Positions 55,291 to 64,000 of a stretch of 64,000 nucleotides of DNA are shown here, piece by piece. Below the pieces are notes generated by a model. The model worked only from the letters and a program-made list of their open reading frames with translations, was not told the DNA's origin and did not search any database. Each line of letters begins with the position of its first letter. The first letter of the stretch is position 1. The stretch is from assembly GCA_922989275.2 (NCBI GenBank), contig OV277857.1, forward strand, positions 78,733,321-78,797,320, given 5' to 3'. The stretch comes from Gari tellinella (taxonomy: Eukaryota > Mollusca > Bivalvia > Cardiida > Psammobiidae). Made by a program: the position numbers and the translations under genes.

Positions 55291-56029
55291 AATATGAGAA
55301 GTGCAACAACCTTTATTATACCTCACTCGATTTATCTACTATATAGCCTAATGTGACGTCAGTAGGTGAAAATCCGTAATGTTACATGGCTAACATTACA
55401 TTTCGGCCCGCGTAACATCACGAAATTACCCTGCGTATTCGGCCCGTGTTTTAGTACCCCTCAGTTCAGAAAAAGGAAGATTCAAAACGCTTCTAGTGAA
55501 ATAACGGCAATGAACTTGAAAAGTGAGTCGATTCAAATTTGCAAAGTTACACAATCGAAATCAAATGGGCCATCTACTTTACGCTTCATCTCATGAGATA
55601 AGATTTTAAAACAATCGACTGCAAAGTGTCACCAGTTTTCGCGTTGCTAATCAATGTCGTTCATTATTTTGGAACAGTTTCTTTACTCACTCCTTAGATT
55701 CAAACTCTGCATCCTGTTCAATATTTATGTCGAAATTTGCTACTAAATTTGACATTCTGCTTTGTCTATTAGCCTACCTAAAGTATCTGTCAACTTGTTG
55801 CTAGAGTGCCGTATTGCTAAAAATAGAATAAGACAGACAGAATTGGAGACGCTTGTAGAATGGTCTATAACAGCGTAGAGCTATAAGGGAATACAAATAA
55901 CGAATGGATATGTGTTTGTTAACTTTTTGTTGGCAATATTTATTCAGAATAAAGATTTGTTGCTTGCAATTCGATTTTTTTTAAAAAACGCGTCAATATA
56001 AAAACTTTATATATAACTAAACATACGTG
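55291..56029. other. No gene recognised
   Basis: GGCCCGCGTAACATCACG and TGATGTTACG-like mirror (AATGTTACATGGCTAACATT at 55378) form small folds. No gene model. Confidence 0.35.
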
Positions 56030-56116
56030 ATCTGTGTCCGTGGTCTAGAGGTATGATGGTCGACTCTGCCCACGGCAGTCTGAGTTCGAATCCCGATCGA
56101 TCCAAACTTTTTTTTT
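56030..56116 (+). pseudogene. tRNA-like Pol III unit, Gly(CCC)-like
   Basis: GTGGTCTAGAGGTATGATGG (box A region), an anticodon-like loop TGCCCAC as in tRNA-Gly(CCC), AGTTCGAATCCC (box B), then GATCCAAAC and 11 T's. Acceptor and anticodon stems do not pair well. The trailing GATCCAAA-T run is shared with the unit at 53.6 kb, suggesting one family of tRNA-derived units. Confidence 0.6.
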
Positions 56117-56314
56117 TTCAAATATTTTTTTTTTTTTGGATACCAAATGGTTAACAAACATATATTTATTGTGTTTTTTGCGTCTAAAAATAAACTTCTC
56201 CGTTATTTGTTTTTAGTAATGAAAATAAAATAGTTCCGATACATGTATTCGGGATCGTTGTTCTGTATTGAAAACAGTGGTAATTAGATCTAAATTTTTG
56301 TTCGGTATAATAAA

Positions 56315-56459
56315 ATAAATATCACATCTCACAGAGGGTGAGAGAACGGATTGGTCACCCTCGACAAGTAAATGTCAACCTCGGCTGACGCCTCGGTTGA
56401 CATTACTTGCCTCGGGTGACCAATCCGTTCTCTCACCCTCTGTGAGATGTGATATTTAT
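56315..56459. mobile_element. 145-bp near-perfect palindrome (P3)
   Basis: ATAAATATCACATCTCACAG..GGTGAGAGAACGGATTGGTC and exact mirror. Centre around 56387 (CGGCTGACGCCTCGG). Almost no mismatches over ~70-bp arms. Confidence 0.9.
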
Positions 56460-57120
56460 ATATTGCCACAAAGATTAGAAGTGCAACAACCTTTGCCAGA
56501 AAGATTGATATTTGAAAACACTGTTCATCACACTTCGTAAGCTTGAAAACAATGTATGATGCAAAGTGTTAACTGCACAATATCCTACTGTGCTGGAAAA
56601 TACTATATAGTGTATATACAGATCCTGAAGGAGCCATCCGATTAGAAACTGCACTGTTTGCCATAATTTCAAATATTTTGTGGAAAAACCCTAAAGTAAA
56701 TGTAAAGTGGTCATTGATTGGAAATGGAAGAAGCCAATCGAAAAGTCTGCATAGTAAGGTGTTCAGACTATCAGTGAATGTTTATTACCTAGACTGATAT
56801 AATGCCTTACAGGTAACACAGCCCCGAATCACAAGTAAATGCCCTTTCGTTGATTTTTTTTTTAATTTTGATCTTTGACTTAGGAGGAAATGTCATTTAA
56901 AGTTTTCCTATTTTTAGCTTTGGCAGCCATCTTGCTCAACGAATCGGAATACTATTTTTTGAAAAGGGCAATGTGATGAACTATAAGACTAATAGGCTGT
57001 GTATTTTAAAATCTGGTCAGAGGTTTAGGAGTAGAAATTTTAAAGCAATTGTGAACGGACGCAGGACAAAATACAATTCTAAATACTCACTTGAGCCTTC
57101 TCTAAAATCTTCTAAACCCT
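56460..57120. other. No gene; G-type remnant
   Basis: 56620-56662 (GATCCTGAAGGAGCC..GCACTGTTTGCC) is a G hairpin relic. No other feature seen. Confidence 0.4.
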
Positions 57121-57363
57121 TTAACCCATTAACCCATAAATATGCCTTTTTATGCCTTTACTTTATTCCACCACAGAAGAATATAGTTCCAGCCATGGGT
57201 ATGTATCATTATAAATATTGTCTATATCTTAGCAAAATGTAGCTTGAATCCATCTGAAAGCAAAGCAGAATTCGCCTTAAGGCTTATTCTGCCTTGCTTT
57301 CAACCTGCTTTAAGAGGTCATCTGTCTTCAAAACTAGAAATTGCCTATGGGCTAATGATTTAA
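57121..57363. mobile_element. Family A element, inverted
   Basis: TTAACCCATTAACCCATAAATA at the left edge, GGGCTAATGATTTAA at the right. Hairpin 57247-57315 is partly mismatched (CAGAATTCGCCTTAAGGCTTATTCTG). Confidence 0.75.
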
Positions 57364-57599
57364 GAGCCATATTTTAGCAGCTTAAGTATAAAACTTGCTC
57401 AGAATGACCACCTTGATAAAATCTAGGCATTGTAATAATATGGATTACATGAAAAGATAAAGTAGGTCAATAGGTCAAATTGTAGGAAAAGACTTAGAAT
57501 ACTCTAGAGCCCACATTTTTTGCCCTTATTTCATGAAACTTCATTTCTCTGGTGAGCGTTTCATGGCCTCATGGCCCTCTTGTTGACTATTTAGGGTTG
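57364..57599. other. No feature recognised
   Basis: AT-rich sequence without shared repeats. Confidence 0.3.
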
Positions 57600-57760
57600 T
57601 TCTGTGTTTCAAGATGACAGAGTGCAGATCCTGATCAAATGGCTCCTTTAAGCTCCTCTGATTTTGGTCTAGACTACTTGCTTATGGCAAGTATATTCTC
57701 TTCACAGATACACTGTTGGTAACTTGACGTCTTATGTTCCAAACTGTTTGACACCCTGAT
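57600..57760. mobile_element. Family G/F composite remnant
   Basis: GTGCAGATCCTGATCAAATGGCTCC..TCTAGACTACTTGC is a G hairpin. TTCCAAACTGTTTGACACCC at 57726 is an F arm. Confidence 0.55.
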
Positions 57761-57796
57761 ACTATATTGCAAAGAAATTTAAGAAAACTCTATATG

Positions 57797-58047
57797 TTAA
57801 CCCTTTACCTCATAGCATGTTTCTAGTTTTGAAGACAGGTGACCACTTAAAGCAGGTTGAAAGTAAAGCAGAATGTGCCTTAAGGCACATTCTGCTTTAC
57901 TTTCAGCATGCTTTAAGCTAAAATCTGCTAGGCTATATAAAATTTTGTAATGGTTATTGTTCATGGGGGTATGAACTGGAACTATTTTCTTCAGCGGAGG
58001 AATAAATTAAATACGCTAAAAGTCGCTTCTATGGGGGAAAGGGTTAA
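57797..58047. mobile_element. Family A element, complete
   Basis: TTAACCCTTTACCTCATAGC and GGGGGAAAGGGTTAA ends. Hairpin 57847-57917 with CAGAATGTGCCTTAAGGCAC. TTCAGCGGAGGAATAAATTA as in the other A copies. Confidence 0.9.
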
Positions 58048-58074
58048 AACGGTAGAAGATGACCATATTTGCAG

Positions 58075-58445
58075 AAAAAACAAGATGTGTTTGTGAAACA
58101 CTCAGAGTGCCCCCAGATGTGACTCAACTTATACTGATCTCAAGAGCTTCTTGAGTTGAAAACACATGCCAAATACATTGAATGAAGTCTATATCACATG
58201 TACTTCCAAAGTTATAGCAGCCTAGATTAAATTCAGCTGATTTAACCTATACATTACCTTGACCTTTGCCAAACATGAACAAAATTGTACTAAGCTCAAT
58301 ATCTCCTTGGGTTGATTACACATGCCAAATATTAAGTCTCTATCAAATGTAGTTCAAAATTTATGACCAAGGTTAAAGTTATGGACAGGCAGACAGACAC
58401 AACAGACAGACAGGGCAAAAACAAGTCGTGAGATTAGTTCTGCAG
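58075..58445 (+). repeat. Dispersed repeat ending in GACAGACAG
   Basis: ACAAGATGTGTTTGTGAAAC..CACATGCCAAATA (twice, 58166 and 58319)..GACCTTTGCCAAACATG..GGACAGGCAGACAGAC. The wording matches a type of non-coding repeat common in bivalve DNA. Family name unknown to me. Confidence 0.5.
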
Positions 58446-58638
58446 GGCATGAAAATCAATTATCATGCGGTAAGTTGGGGATATTGTTGACTTCCATGCA
58501 CAATGTGTTAACAGACCACAACATGTGGTAACAGACATAGCACTATCCCAATAATGAACCTTAGTACTTTGTTCTTGGGGTGATAAAAACTGTCAGGAAT
58601 TGGCAAATGCTTAAAAACAGGCTTGTATGTGGATAGGG

Positions 58639-58889
58639 TTAACTCTTTGTGCCCTAGTCCCGCATAAAGGCGTCCTTTTCAAACAGTGTACATGTGAATA
58701 GTACACTTGTCCTGTGCAAACAGTGAAGACCCAGATCAGAGGGCTCCAAAAGGAGCCCTCTGATCAGGGTCTTCACTGTTTGTCATAATGCCAAACATTG
58801 ACAAAAACAACCCTTAAAAGTCAGAAATGGACTAGACTTAAATGGAAACTGGAATTGTCCATTTAAAGTTTCAGTGAGGAAAGAGTTAA
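58639..58889. mobile_element. Family G element, complete (best copy)
   Basis: TTAACTCTTTGTGCCCTAG at the left mirrors GGAAAGAGTTAA at the right. TCCCGCATAAAGGCGTCC. Hairpin 58717-58785 is CAAACAGTGAAGACCC..CAGAGGGCTCCAAAAGGAG and mirror. Then TCAGAAATGGACTAGAC and GGAATTGTCCATTTAAAG. Confidence 0.9.
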
Positions 58890-59070
58890 GGAGACATGTC
58901 ACCACAAAGAAAACTAACAAAAGGTTTATATGACAAAAATGATTTTAATATATAATGCTGAATAATGTTTCTTTGAAACTGACAAATACATGTACAGTCA
59001 AGCCCATGTTGACTGTTATGACCAGCATACATCAACTAAATTAGCAATATACATGTATAACTTCAAAATA

Positions 59071-59213
59071 CCTGGCTCCAAAGTTACAATGTGTTTGAGT
59101 TAAGTCTAAGATCATTCTCAAGCATTTGATTGGTCAGATGCTCAAATCTGACCAATCAAATGCTTGAGAACGATCTCAGACTAGACTCAAATGCTTTGTA
59201 ACCTTTGGACCTG
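59071..59213. mobile_element. Foldback, family B
   Basis: CTGGCTCCAAAG..CTCAAGCATTTGATTGGTCA and mirror. Top reduced to GATGCTCAAATC. Confidence 0.8.
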
Positions 59214-59313
59214 TGCTTTAACAAAACACAACAAATAAAGGAGCACTTTTACATTTGATCCACACCTAAAACCCAAACTTACCCTAGCCTAACTCTGACC
59301 TAATGCTGATTCT

Positions 59314-59720
59314 TTAACTCTTTGATCCCTAGTCCCGCAAATAGGCGTGGTTTTCAAACAGTGTATATGTAATTAGAACACATGTCCTATGCAAACAGTG
59401 AAGACCCAGATCAGAGGGCTCCGAAAGGAGCCCTCTGATCAGGGTCTTCACTGTTTGTCATAATGCCTAACATTGACAAAAACAACCCTTAAAAGTCTAA
59501 AATGGACTAGACTAAAATAATGTTTGCATGCAGAATATTTTCTGTCTGCAATAATTGTCATCTGCTACTGTGAATAGAATTTTCAAAATGCCTTTTCACA
59601 GAAGAATCAATATCAAACAGTTTGGATCCTGATGAGATACCACATTACACAGCATCACATCAGGATTCAAACTGTTTGCAAAGGATATCAAGGTTTCAAC
59701 GCTAGCGTGCTAAGAGTTAA
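59314..59720. mobile_element. Composite element: G left part and F interior between matching TTAACTCTT ends
   Basis: TTAACTCTTTGATCCC at the left and GCTAAGAGTTAA at the right. Inside are a G hairpin (59393-59461, CAGAGGGCTCCGAAAGGAG), the G flank AAAATGGACTAGAC, then F-type GTCTGCAATAATTGTCATC and an F hairpin (59611-59682, CAAACAGTTTGGATCCTG..CAGGATTCAAACTGTTTG). Confidence 0.82.
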
Positions 59721-59726
59721 ATTGGC

Positions 59727-59877
59727 AGGGTCCAAGGTTATAAAGTTTTTGAGTAGACTCTTAAATCATTCTCAAGCATAAGATTGGTCAGATTTAAGAC
59801 TAAGCTCAAATCTAACCAATCAGATGCTTGAGAATGAACTCAGACTCAACTAAAAAACTTTATAACCTTGGACCAAG
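59727..59877. mobile_element. Foldback, family B
   Basis: AGGGTCCAAGGTTATAAAG..CTCAAGCATAAGATTGGTCA and mirror, ending CTTTATAACCTTGGACC. Lies seven bases after the composite element. Confidence 0.82.
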
Positions 59878-60239
59878 ATTAATGTTGCCTTTTGAATTTT
59901 GTAAGTTTGGTAAGATTATATTTCCGATCACATAATCAAAATTGCGAATGGTTGAGCTAGTACGAGACTACAGTCCATGAATGGATCTTCTAAATTGAAT
60001 AGCTCCTGTAAGGTCTAAATCGGCAAACAAATTGCGTGACAAAAAACTATGTAAAGTTTAGGGTGTGGACCAATAGAACATGTAAGTCTAGGTCAAATAC
60101 ATGTATATAATATCACCTTTTACCTGAAAATAACTATATGAACATTCCCAACTGCCTGCAGCAAAGAAAGCAGATTCTGATTTGGGTTAGAGCAAATTAA
60201 TTTTCGAACATTCTTTTTTTCTCCAAAGAAAACATTTAT
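59878..60239. other. No gene recognised
   Basis: Mixed AT-rich DNA without shared repeats. Confidence 0.3.
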
Positions 60240-60664
60240 GAACAGTGCTCCCTTCATACAATGGTCCTCCAAACAATGACCCCCTCCTTACAAAGACCCT
60301 TGCCACTATTCCCCAAACAAGTCCATTATGTTAAATGTTGCACTGGTAAAATATTGACTGCCTCAAATTGTCATCTGCTGTTTTATCTCAAAGTTACATA
60401 TAAATGGGCATTTTGACAGACAAAATGTTATGATGAGTGACAAACAGCTTGATTCCAGATCAGATGCTGCGTTATTTGGCGTCTGATCTGGATTCAAGCA
60501 GCAAAGTCTTTATTTTCCCTCCCTATAATAACTTCCTCCGAACAACACACAGACAGTTGTCTCCCATTGTGTGTTGTTGTAGAGAGGGAGCACTGTAGAA
60601 TCAAACAGCTTGAATCCTGAAACATGTTATTGAGCGATTGTTTCAGGTCCAAACTGTTTGTAAA
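60240..60664. mobile_element. Family I element followed by a second hairpin
   Basis: AACAGTGCTCCCTTCATAC and GTAGAGAGGGAGCACTGTA ends (60240-60597). Hairpin 60442-60500 (CAAACAGCTTGATTCC..GATCAGATGCTGCG). Directly after the end comes another hairpin, CAAACAGCTTGAATCCTGAA..TTCAGGTCCAAACTGTTTG (60604-60663). Confidence 0.78.
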
Positions 60665-60844
60665 CAAAGCAACTTTATGTCTAACTCATTAACTCAAGGC
60701 TTCAAGAATAGATTCCTAATGCTGAAAATTATCTAACTTTGCCTAAAAAGTGAACACTATAATATATAACCTACGACTTATCATAGCCTTTGTACAGTGT
60801 TACACAATTTCAGATAATGTTTCTGGTAACTATAGCTCCAGATA

Positions 60845-60987
60845 TTTTAAAACTTTAATCTTTATTTCTGCATTAAACCCTATGGTGTTTCTACTCAATA
60901 GTAGCACCATAGGATTTGATGCTGAAATGAGTGAGAACTGTTGGATTTTTTTAGTTTACTCCCTCTTATCTGGAGCCCTGAGATAAG
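60845..60987. mobile_element. Family L element, inverted
   Basis: AACCCTATGGTGTTTCTACT..AGTAGCACCATAGG, then CTCTTATCTGGAGCCCTG. Confidence 0.7.
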
Positions 60988-61170
60988 GAATACTTCAAAT
61001 GCTAAAATCTTTATATCTTCATGACACCCTATACTGTGAGTTGTCCTAAGAATCGTCTCAAAGAGACCATTTAGTTCTTATGAGTAGTCACAACATAGGG
61101 TTTAGTTGAGACATACAGGATAAACTGTTTGAACTATTGAGTTTACTCTCTTAAATCCAGAACCCTGGTA
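60970..61170. mobile_element. Family L element, tail to tail with the previous one
   Basis: TCTGGAGCCCTGAGATAAGG..AGAATCGTCTCAAAGAGACC..ACAACATAGGGTTTAG..CTCTTAAATCCAGAACCCTGG. Overlaps the previous copy at the TCTGGAGCCC end. Confidence 0.65.
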
Positions 61171-61304
61171 GGTATCAAATGCACGTTTGTAATACATATG
61201 GGCCAAATTATGAGAATAAGGACACTTGGAAACTGCTAATATCTGTTCAAGGTCTGCACTATTAGTAGCTGTAGTGGACAAAGTACTATTGTTTCTAGAA
61301 CTTG

Positions 61305-61612
61305 ACAAACAGTGCAGACCCTGATCAGATTCTGTATTTCAAAAATAGAAGTTAAGCATGGTAAATCCATTGCACACTAGTGACAAGTATACACATCTTT
61401 TTTTTAAACAGTGTATCTGTAAAGAGTACATGTGTCCTATACAAACAGAGTAGATCCAGGTCAGAGAGTTCCTACAGGAGCAGTCTGATCAGGGTCTGTA
61501 CCATTTGTAATTTCTTGTAAAAACAACCTTAAATAGTCAAAACTGGAGTATACTTAATTGAAAACAACAATAATTGTCTATTTGAAGTTTCAGGGGTGAT
61601 TCCTTGTTGAAT
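61305..61612. mobile_element. Family G element(s), decayed
   Basis: One arm at 61308 (CAAACAGTGCAGACCCTGATC), then a second G copy from 61340 with hairpin 61440-61509 (CAGAGAGTTCCTACAGGAGC). Ends GTTTCAGGGGTGATTCC. Confidence 0.6.
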
Positions 61613-61687
61613 GAGATAAGACTCTGCAATGTGTAAGAGTTCCTTCCCTTTATGATATGAGAATAATGGTGATCACTATGCCCTGAA

Positions 61688-62368
61688 TCAGTTGGTATTT
61701 TTACTATGATGTAGCTTCATGTACAAGTCTCTGAAATGCTGATTCTCTGGATTGCTTAAAACAGATCTCATGAATATTGCAGTCTCCTTTCTTAGTTTAT
61801 TCATTTCAGCTTGTAAGATCTTGCCCCGATGCAGAATTTCAGCTGTTTTAACCGTCGTTTTCATGAGACCGGACTGTTGAAGAGCAAGAGCTGTATGATT
61901 ATATCTATATTTCTTGTCAAAGAAGTCTTTTTTGCTGTTTTGAGATGAACTGTCTGATGATAAATGATCGTGTGAATCATGCTGATAGGTAGAGTTAGTG
62001 GACTTTACACTGTGTAAGGTTTCTGAGAATGACATGTTGAGAAATGATCGACTTTGACTAGAGTTCTGGTCCCAATGACACTTGTTTTGTAGATGGGTTA
62101 GGTGTCCCATACTCATCTGCTTTGCTCCACTAAGTCTATTACTGTGTACATGATAGGAGAACTTTTTCATAGGCCGCACTTTGTATGTCAGTGTCTGGCT
62201 CGCACTTCCGAATCCCTCACTTATAGCAGCCTGAAAGCACTGCTCGTTCAACATTTTGGAGTCACTGACCCTTCCTTCAGGAGACTGGCTTGGAACGTTG
62301 AGGTCTGCAAGGTTAATTCTTGCTTTACTGTAGTCACACAAACCAGTACTTGTGGAGGCTCTGTGAGG
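61688..62368 (-). CDS. CLOCK-interacting pacemaker (CIPC)-like protein, last coding exon
   Basis: This exon encodes the last 226 residues of a host protein and ends in TGA at 61688. The start is set by a strong splice acceptor just upstream on the minus strand (TTTCTCTATATTTCAG|CC), phase 0. Residues ~152-226 read KYRYNHTALALQQSGLMKTT, VKTAEILHRGKILQAEMN and FMRSVLSN. This matches the conserved C-terminal region of CIPC: L-x-x-SGL-x-x-x-x-x-KT-x-E-[LI], then a helical stretch with Q-x-E-x-x-x-L. A Ser/Asp-rich segment (HDHLSSDSSSQNSKK) precedes it. In vertebrates CIPC binds CLOCK in the nucleus and represses CLOCK-BMAL1. Function here is inferred only. Upstream exons are not certain and probably lie beyond the window. 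No aligned search could be run. Confidence 0.6.
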   Translation of the reverse strand, partial: PHRASTSTGLCDYSKARINLADLNVPSQSPEGRVSDSKMLNEQCFQAAISEGFGSASQTLTYKVRPMKKFSYHVHSNRLSGAKQMSMGHLTHLQNKCHWDQNSSQSRSFLNMSFSETLHSVKSTNSTYQHDSHDHLSSDSSSQNSKKDFFDKKYRYNHTALALQQSGLMKTTVKTAEILHRGKILQAEMNKLRKETAIFMRSVLSNPENQHFRDLYMKLHHSKNTN

Positions 62369-62386
62369 CTGAAATATAGAGAAATA
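62369..62386 (-). promoter_or_regulatory. Splice acceptor of the CIPC-like exon
   Basis: The minus strand reads TATTTCTCTATATTTCAG directly before the exon: a pyrimidine-rich tract ending CAG. The open frame continues 11 codons into this intron, which is expected by chance. Confidence 0.65.
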
Positions 62387-62539
62387 CCACTTATAAGACA
62401 ACAGTATAAACTGACAGTTTATATTCTAAAACTTTAGAAAGGTAAAACCTTTTTTTATAGCTTGTATTCTATTTAAGACAGGCAGTTACTAAGAGCTAAG
62501 ATTTTATTTATAGCTTTTCCACTGTTTTAAAGCAGGTTG

Positions 62540-62698
62540 TTGCTCAAATTAGGCTGAAAGTAAAGCGGACAGCTCAGCTTAAAGCTGGCTGAAAGTAAAG
62601 CAGAATGTGCCTTAAAGGCACATTCTGCTTTGCTTTCAACCTGCTTTAAGTGGTCACATATCTTCAAACTAGAAACAGGCTATTAGGTAATGGGTTAA
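62540..62698. mobile_element. Family A element, right part, in the intron
   Basis: Hairpin 62587-62650 (GCTGGCTGAAAGTAAAGCAG..AATGTGCCTTAAAGGCACAT) and GTAATGGGTTAA end. On the left are partial extra copies of AGGCTGAAAGTAAAGCGGAC. Confidence 0.75.
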
Positions 62699-62773
62699 AC
62701 ATGTACATGTATAATGCTAAATCAGTTACATAAATGTGACTAATACGTTGATGACTATAGGGGAAGGGCTTAC

Positions 62774-62944
62774 GGTCTGCAGGTGATCAAGCTGTTTGTT
62801 AGTAATCTTTTGGGAGAAACAAAATGTCAATATTCTCACAGGAAAGATCAAGCCTCTGAACTCTAAATGTTTACAGAGAAACTGCGTCTGGCATTGATAC
62901 ATGGAATGCCCTACCGTAACAGTCAAACCCTTTGAACTCTCCAT
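62774..62944 (-). other. Possible upstream exon of the CIPC-like gene (weak)
   Basis: A frame from 62944 reads into ITNKQLDHLQT and meets ACC|GTAAGC at 62774, a fair donor in phase 0 like the acceptor at 62368. A possible acceptor (TTTGTTTCTCCCAAAAG) at ~62807 would make a 33-base exon. Sequence similarity to CIPC is not visible, so this rests only on signals and phase. Confidence 0.2.
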
Positions 62945-63115
62945 AGCCTGTGTCTAGTTTTGAAGACAGGTCACCACTTAAAGCAGGTTGGAAGTAAAGT
63001 AGAATATCCCTGAGCCCTTTCCCCAATGTGAACAAATTCTAGCACATTTTATTTATTCCTCCACTGAAGGAAATAGTTCCAATTAGTACAGTCAAGAATA
63101 TAATAGCAAAAAAAA
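62943..63115. mobile_element. Family A element, rearranged
   Basis: ATAGCCTGTGTCTAGTTTTG..CTTAAAGCAGGTTGGAAG without the mirrored arm. Then TTATTTATTCCTCCACTGAA, which is the other side of family A inverted. Confidence 0.6.
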
Positions 63116-63317
63116 ATATTTTCAAAGGACTCCCGACAAAAGCACTCTGAAAAGGGCTTGTTTGTCACACTTAAAACATATTTTCAGAACGACATCACAA
63201 TAATCAATGAAAACCTCAGAAAGTTCAGCACAGTAACGGTAAACTATTAGAGGCCAGGGGCGCAGCTCTTACGAAACAAGAGCATGACAAAAACACTTGT
63301 TAGTCTACACTTTAACA

Positions 63318-63514
63318 TACAGACGAACTTCGATATCTCGAACTCGTTTATCTCGAACTATCCAATAGTTTGACATATGAACTGCATAATTTCATGCTTG
63401 GTTAAGTCGAACATACCCATATTTCAAAGTTAAAACGTGGCTTAGCCACATTTTAACTTTGAAATACGGGTATGTTCGACAAAACCGACTTCGAGATATT
63501 GAAGTTCGACTGCA
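63318..63514. mobile_element. TA-flanked foldback element (family J)
   Basis: TACAGACGAACTTCGATATC at the left mirrors GATATTGAAGTTCGACTGCA at the right. The inner palindrome ATACCCATATTTCAAAGTTA..AACTTTGAAATACGGGTAT has a CGTGGCTTAGCCACA top. The start TACAG..CGAAC is mariner-like. Confidence 0.8.
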
Positions 63515-63524
63515 CTTATAATTT

Positions 63525-63703
63525 CTGATTTTTCCATCTTATCCTGTATTGTGACTTCTCTTTGGAAACCTCTTTTCATGATGATTCCAAAAAGATTGTC
63601 ACAAGACTGGGAATTAGATGGAGGAATAAATAATTATTGAGAATTTTAGAATCTGACGTACGACAATATTTGTTGTACAAATTTTCGTAAGATGGGCCCC
63701 AAG
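63525..63703. mobile_element. Family C element (least broken copy)
   Basis: TTAGATGGAGGAATAAATAATT..GAGAATTTTAGAATC..CGTACGACAATATTTG..TTTTCGTAAGATGGGCCCC. This copy lets the split copy at 15.1/19.2 kb be recognised. Confidence 0.7.
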
Positions 63704-63939
63704 AAGTTTAACCTAGACAAAGGTACATCACACAGGAATTCTAAAAGTCAAAGAGTTAAAAATAGAATATCCTATAAAAACTAGAAAATTGCCTGTCTGT
63801 TCAGAGCTGGTACAGGCTGCAGTCAGCCTATGAGAATCAATAAATATGTGTGTCATCCGCGCTGAAATGTTTTCTGCTAAAATTTCATCAACTGAAATGT
63901 TGCTAACTAAAACTACACCTCATTGTCATCAACAATGCA

Positions 63940-63990
63940 AACCTTAACCGAGCTGTCTGATCTGGGTCTATATTGTTTTTTAAAAATGTC
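63940..63990. mobile_element. Hairpin remnant, F/G type
   Basis: CTTAACCGAGCTGTCTGATC..GGGTCTATATTGTTT: one arm at the window edge. Confidence 0.4.
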
Positions 63991-64000
63991 AATACATTGT

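Overview
The window looks like nuclear DNA of an invertebrate animal, most probably a bivalve mollusc. It is AT-rich and intron/intergene-like. It is packed with short inverted-repeat elements, several non-LTR retrotransposon (LINE) fragments, tRNA-like Pol III units and tandem repeats. There is no operon, rRNA gene or CRISPR array. The bivalve call rests on the style of the repeats (GGACGGAC-ended arrays, CR1/L1-like LINE tails, dense TTAA- and TA-flanked miniature elements). The species cannot be named from sequence alone.

Layout. 0-2 kb: a TA-flanked hairpin element, a (CTGT)n microsatellite and a tRNA-like unit. 1.9-7.0 kb: a 5.1-kb element with ~470-bp terminal inverted repeats and a 5-bp TTTAA duplication. 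It carries a nested 5'-truncated LINE with a clear 10-bp target duplication and a nested hAT-type miniature element. 7.8-9.6 kb: a diverged ~320-bp repeat family interrupted by a mariner-like element and a foldback. 10-15 kb: further repeats, a LINE tail and foldbacks. 15.1-19.2 kb: an L1/Tx1-like LINE on the minus strand with a 32-nt poly(A), inserted inside an older miniature element. 19.4-21.3 kb: ~155-bp tandem repeats. 21.9-48.3 kb: dozens of miniature elements of a few families, plus a ~2-kb minisatellite with a 127-bp dimeric unit (29.4-31.4 kb), a 753-bp foldback built of AAGTTCT-type heptamers (41.3-42.0 kb) and an exact 112-bp tandem duplication (46.4-46.6 kb). 48.5-51.5 kb: a LINE with a 5' inversion. 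53-64 kb: two tRNA-like units, a 145-bp near-perfect palindrome and more hairpin elements. The only convincing host gene piece is here: the last coding exon of a CLOCK-interacting pacemaker (CIPC)-like gene on the minus strand (61688-62368), behind a good splice acceptor.

Most unusual theme. Miniature elements with quite different ends (TTAA-flanked, piggyBac-like; TA-flanked CAGT-ended, mariner-like) carry the same few 50-75-bp perfect hairpins in their middle. One hairpin type contains CAAACAGT and GATCAGA. Another contains AAAGCAGG and GCAGAAT. Copies show paired (compensatory) changes in both arms, and one composite element has two hairpins. This suggests an exchangeable hairpin cassette, or strong arm-to-arm sequence correction.

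Family labels in this annotation are mine: A, F, G (TTAA-flanked); E, H, I, J, N (TA-flanked); B, C, K, L, M, O (other foldbacks); P1-P3 (large palindromes).
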